A DNA stretch of 64,000 bases from Adlercreutzia shanghongiae (GTDB lineage: Bacteria > Actinomycetota > Coriobacteriia > Coriobacteriales > Eggerthellaceae). The DNA lies in NCBI RefSeq assembly GCF_035830635.1, contig NZ_JAYMFI010000009.1:1-64000 (forward strand), given 5' to 3'. A program made the position numbers and the translations under genes. The notes beneath the pieces are model-generated. The model ran no database searches. It was not told the DNA's origin and saw only the letters and a list, made by a program, of their open reading frames with translations. This document shows, in pieces, positions 60,666 through 64,000 of the stretch (positions within the stretch are counted from its first letter, which is position 1; the number at the start of each line of letters is the position of its first letter).

Positions 60666-61957
60666 CCCCTTCCGATGATGCGGGGCAGGTTGGGATGCGC
60701 CGCGAACACGAAGGCTTTCCCCCGTTGTCGTTGAACGAAGTAGCCCTCTTCGACGAGCTTCATGTAATCGGCCCGCGCCGTCGCATAGGATACCTTGTGA
60801 TTCATCTGATGGTAGCGGATGGTCATCTCGGCCTCGGGGTTTCGCAGGGCGAAGTTGATGAGCGAGTATTGGCGATGATTCAGGTGCGCGTCGCTTCTGA
60901 GCTGCGATACAAGCTCTGAAGCTTCCTGCTCGCTTTCCCTTACCTCCTTGTCGAGACTGCTCACGCATTCTTCGGTGAGTCTGACTGAGAGCATGGCATG
61001 GAAGGTGAGGTCGGCTACAGCGGGGGATCGATCCCCAGCTTGGCCTCGTCCCTCGCCTCCGTCGAAGAAATAATCCAATATGTCGGTATGGGTCTCAATC
61101 CATGCGACCATTTGGGCCGAGATGGGCGCCACGGACAGCACGGGAAGGTCGTTCTTGCGGGCGAAGAGACTGAAGGCAAGCTGGGTGAGGAGACTGCTCA
61201 GGGGAGACTCGAAGTACAGGTGCGACACCCACGTACGCACGAGGAGAGCCCTCATGATCGGGTGCTCATAAGGATCGACGTCTACTCCGTTGGCATAGCG
61301 CCACAGTCCTTCGGCGTCGACCTCGATGGATCTGCTGATGCTCTCACGGCGATGCGGTTCGGCAAGACGCGAGAAATCGCGCGGCTGGGAGCGCAGATCG
61401 CCCATGGATACGCCACTGGCTATAGCATCCAGAAAATGCTCCATGAGGTCGCTTGAGAAGGGCTGGTTCCGATAGGCGTCCAGACTGTTCATGAGGGCGG
61501 TCATGTTGCTGAGAAGCCTCTCCTCGGCCGTGTAGGGCTTCAGGCCCATTTTTACTACGGCGCCCGCTCGCTCCTCGCTCAAGATGATGCCGTCCTGACG
61601 GGCCGCTCCAATCACTTCCTTTACCTGGCATTTGGTAACAAAGTGACTGCCTTTGCCGCTGGACAGCAGACGAGCGAGAGGGGAGTCGGGACGGCATACC
61701 CGTTCCAGATCATAGCATGCCTTCGTAAGGGCCATGGTGGCGCTGTACCATGCCTCGTGATCAGAGCGTCGCACGAAAGGGAGCCGGATGCCGCTCTCGT
61801 AGCGCAGAAGGCTCAGTTCCGCCCAGGTTCTGGTTGCGCTGAGGCGAGCGGGCATGCGCATATCCAGGAACTCATCCCAGGGGAGATATTCGCGCGAAGA
61901 CCGCCGGACAAGTTCGCCGAACTGCTCGTCGCCAATAATTGATTCGAGGTCTCTCAC
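60662..61957 (-). CDS. Fic-fold transcriptional regulator lacking the Fic motif
   Basis: This 431-residue protein starts at GTG 61957, preceded by AAGGAGG; an upstream in-frame ATG (62047) has no such site. The central region has the Fic-domain pattern (HPIMRALLVRTWVSHLYFES, then a helix ending LFARK), but the HPFxxGNxR motif is replaced by LYFESPLSS, so enzymatic AMP transfer is not expected. The C-terminus (about 360-425) is a winged helix (SYATARADYMKLVEEGYF). It is divergent from a molybdopterin oxidoreductase and probably controls it. Assignment of the central domain to the Fic fold is by pattern only. Confidence 0.72.
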   Translation of the reverse strand: MRDLESIIGDEQFGELVRRSSREYLPWDEFLDMRMPARLSATRTWAELSLLRYESGIRLPFVRRSDHEAWYSATMALTKACYDLERVCRPDSPLARLLSSGKGSHFVTKCQVKEVIGAARQDGIILSEERAGAVVKMGLKPYTAEERLLSNMTALMNSLDAYRNQPFSSDLMEHFLDAIASGVSMGDLRSQPRDFSRLAEPHRRESISRSIEVDAEGLWRYANGVDVDPYEHPIMRALLVRTWVSHLYFESPLSSLLTQLAFSLFARKNDLPVLSVAPISAQMVAWIETHTDILDYFFDGGEGRGQAGDRSPAVADLTFHAMLSVRLTEECVSSLDKEVRESEQEASELVSQLRSDAHLNHRQYSLINFALRNPEAEMTIRYHQMNHKVSYATARADYMKLVEEGYFVQRQRGKAFVFAAHPNLPRIIGRG

Positions 61958-62046
61958 GATCGCCTCCTTGGCCCTTTGCGAATACGAACAAACTGTTCTG
62001 CGCGTATCTATGACAACGAATTGGCAATAATATAAACGATTTTGCA

Positions 62047-62163
62047 TGACACTCTCAGTAAGAACTAATAATATCCTACTTTTATAAGTGTCAAAAGCTG
62101 ATAATAGGACAAAAAAGTATTAGAATTTCAGATATTGACATATAAATTATGACTTCTCACAAT
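62047..62163 (+). promoter_or_regulatory. divergent promoter region of the molybdopterin oxidoreductase
   Basis: A perfect -35 TTGACA (62135-62140) and a weaker CACAAT (62158-62163) with a 17-base spacer face the oxidoreductase gene. TGACAC (62047-62052) and GTGTCA (62088-62093) are inverted copies of the same box and candidate operator half-sites. The region is strongly AT-rich. Confidence 0.6.
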
Positions 62164-62204
62164 TTTATCTGTAGTTCTTAACTGCAGAAAGAGAAGGAGG
62201 AGTC

Positions 62205-64000
62205 ATGACAAATCAGAATATTCTGCAAAGAGCGAAGGGTAGCGGTCTAAGCCGTCGCGGGTTTTTGGCTGCGGCTACCGCTAGCATGGGCTCGCTGGCC
62301 CTCGCCGGCTGCTCACCGGCCGCTCAGGAGAATACCCTTGCCGAGACAGGGGAGGCTCCTGAGATTCTGGAGGGAGGCGAGTGGGTGCCGCTGCCCTGCG
62401 CCCCCTCGTGTGGCGGTCGCTGCGTGACGCGCGGGTATCTTGTGGACGGCGTCATCGTGCGCCAGAAGACTGACGACTTTATCGAGGACACTGCTGAGAA
62501 CCCGCAATATCGCTGCTGCCCCCGCGGTCGTGGTTCGCGCCAGCTGTACATGGGCGCCGATCGCTTGCGTTATCCCATGAAGCGCAAGCATTGGCAGCCG
62601 GGTGGCAAGGATTTCCATGGCGAGCTGCGCGGCATCGACGAGTGGGAGCGCATCAGCTGGGACGAGGCGCTCGACCTTATTGCGTCCGAGCTCAAGCGCA
62701 TCAAGGAGAACTATGGCCCCGAGGCCTTTTTCTGCGGCATTTCCGGCGATGGACGCGGCGGCGGCATGGGCACCGGCGGCGGTGTGACGCGCCTGTTGAA
62801 CGCCTTCGGTGGCTGCGTGTACGTGTGGGGGACCCAGTCTTACGGCGGAATGCCCATCGTGGGAAACACCATGCAGGGCGAACCGTGGTTCTTCGGTGCA
62901 ACAGATACGCAGGATGAGTTCAGCATGGCCAAGGCCAAGCGCGTCATTTGCTTTGGCATGGGTAATGTGACCTGGAACAATTGGATGTACGTGAAGCATG
63001 CTGGTGTCGAGATTATTGTTGTCGACCCTATCTGCTCGCCGGCAGCGCAGGCTCTGGCCGATCGTTGGATTCCCGTACGCCCCGGTACCGACGGTGCCCT
63101 GCTGCTGGGCATGGCCTACCACATGATCGAGAATAACCTGCACGATCAGGAATTCCTCGACACGTACGTGTCCGGCTTCGATGCCGATCATATGCCCGAG
63201 GGTTCCGACCCCAAGGACAACTTCAAGGACTACGTGCTGGGCACTTATGACGGCCAGCCCAAGACCCCGGCGTGGGCTAGCGAGATCTGCGGCGTTCCTG
63301 AGGCGGATATCATGTGGCTTGCCGAGCAGGCCACGTCCGTAAGCCCCCTTGTCATGCGCTCTACGCTTGGACCGGCCCGTACCGACAATGGGCAAAACTA
63401 TGCGCAAATCTTCCTTGCAGTGGGCTGGATGACGGGCAACGTGGGAATTCCCGGTGGAGAGGTAAGCATGTCTCATCCCGCCATGATGGGCTCCAAGGCC
63501 ATGGCTCAGTCGGGCCAAAACGGTATCGTCGTTCCGAAGAACCCCATTTGTGAAGATCCGGCCGAATCGGCCGCGCTGCCCTTTGGCGGCTACGACCCCA
63601 GCAAATTCTATGGACTACCCTACGGCCATGCATGGGATGCCATCATCAACGGCAAGGTTATCGACTTTGTTCACGGTGAGCGTGATATCGATATCCGCTG
63701 CATTTGGAAGGTGGGCACCTTTGCTCCCCTCAACCAAATCTCCGGCGGCATGAAGGGCATCGAGGCGTTCCGTAAGGTGGAGTTCGTCGTCTCGTCCGAT
63801 CTGCTCATGTCCTCCGACTGCCTCTACTCTGATATCGTGCTTCCCTGCGCATCGCTGTGGGAGGCCGAGGGTGGCAGCGCGGCCCAGGCTATTGGCGATG
63901 GTTTGCTCATCTATTACGGCAACAAGGTCATGGACCCCATCTACGAGGCGAAAGACGACCTGTGGGTTGAAGCTGAGCTTGCCAAGCGTCTGGGACTCGA
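62205..64000 (+). CDS. Tat-exported molybdopterin oxidoreductase, DMSO reductase family (partial)
   Basis: The first 598 codons are present; the gene runs past the window end. A Tat leader SRRGFLAAA (16-24) leads to LAGC. A Cys cluster C-A-P-S-C-G-G-R-C plus a downstream CC pair (about 64-103) should bind a 4Fe-4S cluster. Molybdopterin regions WERISWDEALDLI and RPGTDGALLLGMAYHMI are clear. By comparison with DmsA, the Ser in GTQSYGG may be the molybdenum ligand. It would reduce an external acceptor, perhaps an S- or N-oxide, or dehydroxylate a substrate; the substrate is unknown. AAGGAGGAG precedes the ATG. Electron-transfer and membrane subunits may follow beyond the window. Confidence 0.9.
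   Translation, partial: MTNQNILQRAKGSGLSRRGFLAAATASMGSLALAGCSPAAQENTLAETGEAPEILEGGEWVPLPCAPSCGGRCVTRGYLVDGVIVRQKTDDFIEDTAENPQYRCCPRGRGSRQLYMGADRLRYPMKRKHWQPGGKDFHGELRGIDEWERISWDEALDLIASELKRIKENYGPEAFFCGISGDGRGGGMGTGGGVTRLLNAFGGCVYVWGTQSYGGMPIVGNTMQGEPWFFGATDTQDEFSMAKAKRVICFGMGNVTWNNWMYVKHAGVEIIVVDPICSPAAQALADRWIPVRPGTDGALLLGMAYHMIENNLHDQEFLDTYVSGFDADHMPEGSDPKDNFKDYVLGTYDGQPKTPAWASEICGVPEADIMWLAEQATSVSPLVMRSTLGPARTDNGQNYAQIFLAVGWMTGNVGIPGGEVSMSHPAMMGSKAMAQSGQNGIVVPKNPICEDPAESAALPFGGYDPSKFYGLPYGHAWDAIINGKVIDFVHGERDIDIRCIWKVGTFAPLNQISGGMKGIEAFRKVEFVVSSDLLMSSDCLYSDIVLPCASLWEAEGGSAAQAIGDGLLIYYGNKVMDPIYEAKDDLWVEAELAKRLGL

Overview
The window is GC-rich, densely coded chromosomal DNA. It looks like a strictly anaerobic gut actinobacterium of the Coriobacteriia, most like the Eggerthellaceae. 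The evidence is the arginine deiminase genes, several exported flavin reductases with Tat-type leaders (two with an FMN domain carrying a covalent-attachment motif), a membrane-anchored LuxR regulator, and a Tat-exported molybdopterin oxidoreductase, all among ordinary housekeeping genes. I infer the family from gene content; the species cannot be named from the sequence alone.

Layout. 1-3134: end of arcA, then arcB and an ArcD/YfcC-type carrier. 3360-12901: argS, a CAT-anticodon tRNA, a lipoprotein nuclease, tcdA, tRNA-His, tRNA-Lys, a NYN/OST-HTH protein, a CPA1 antiporter and trpS. 13012-18709: an accessory, visibly more AT-rich block beside tRNA-Val. It holds a frameshifted fic gene and two exported flavoproteins, with a MerR regulator between them whose probable operator occurs in front of both. 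18843-27464: an ABC-F ATPase, trmL, a second CPA1 antiporter, a membrane LuxR regulator and an FMN/FAD fumarate-reductase-like enzyme. 27613-31024: an M50 protease, scpA, scpB and an rluB-type gene. 31117-34694: hybrid histidine kinase plus solute-binding lipoprotein. 34916-45229: tyrA, aroA, cmk, plsC, ispH, a DUF512 radical-SAM protein, der, plsY and gpsA. 45708-49597: a second kinase plus binding-protein pair. 49653-60665: an Ogt-like protein lacking the catalytic cysteine, then rpe, a cysteine desulfurase, a PHP hydrolase, a Nif3 protein, a zinc-ribbon protein, rpmB, an Asp23 protein, fakA, recG and rsmD. 60662-64000: a Fic-fold regulator that lacks the Fic motif, divergent from a molybdopterin oxidoreductase cut off by the window end.

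The most unusual content is a family of structured interspersed repeats. Five hairpin copies lie at 21105-21185, 38186-38285, 41718-41838, 44092-44185 and 55427-55550, with a half copy at 41664-41700. Each full copy has a variable but base-paired outer stem, a strongly conserved internal loop on both sides, and a central hairpin whose base changes compensate between copies. One copy and the half copy lie in frame inside the DUF512 gene and add about 70 residues.

Two kinase/binding-protein modules share the same ATGA gene overlap and have no ABC permease nearby. This suggests the lipoproteins are sensory partners, not transport subunits. Several intergenic regions also carry their own long imperfect inverted repeats.
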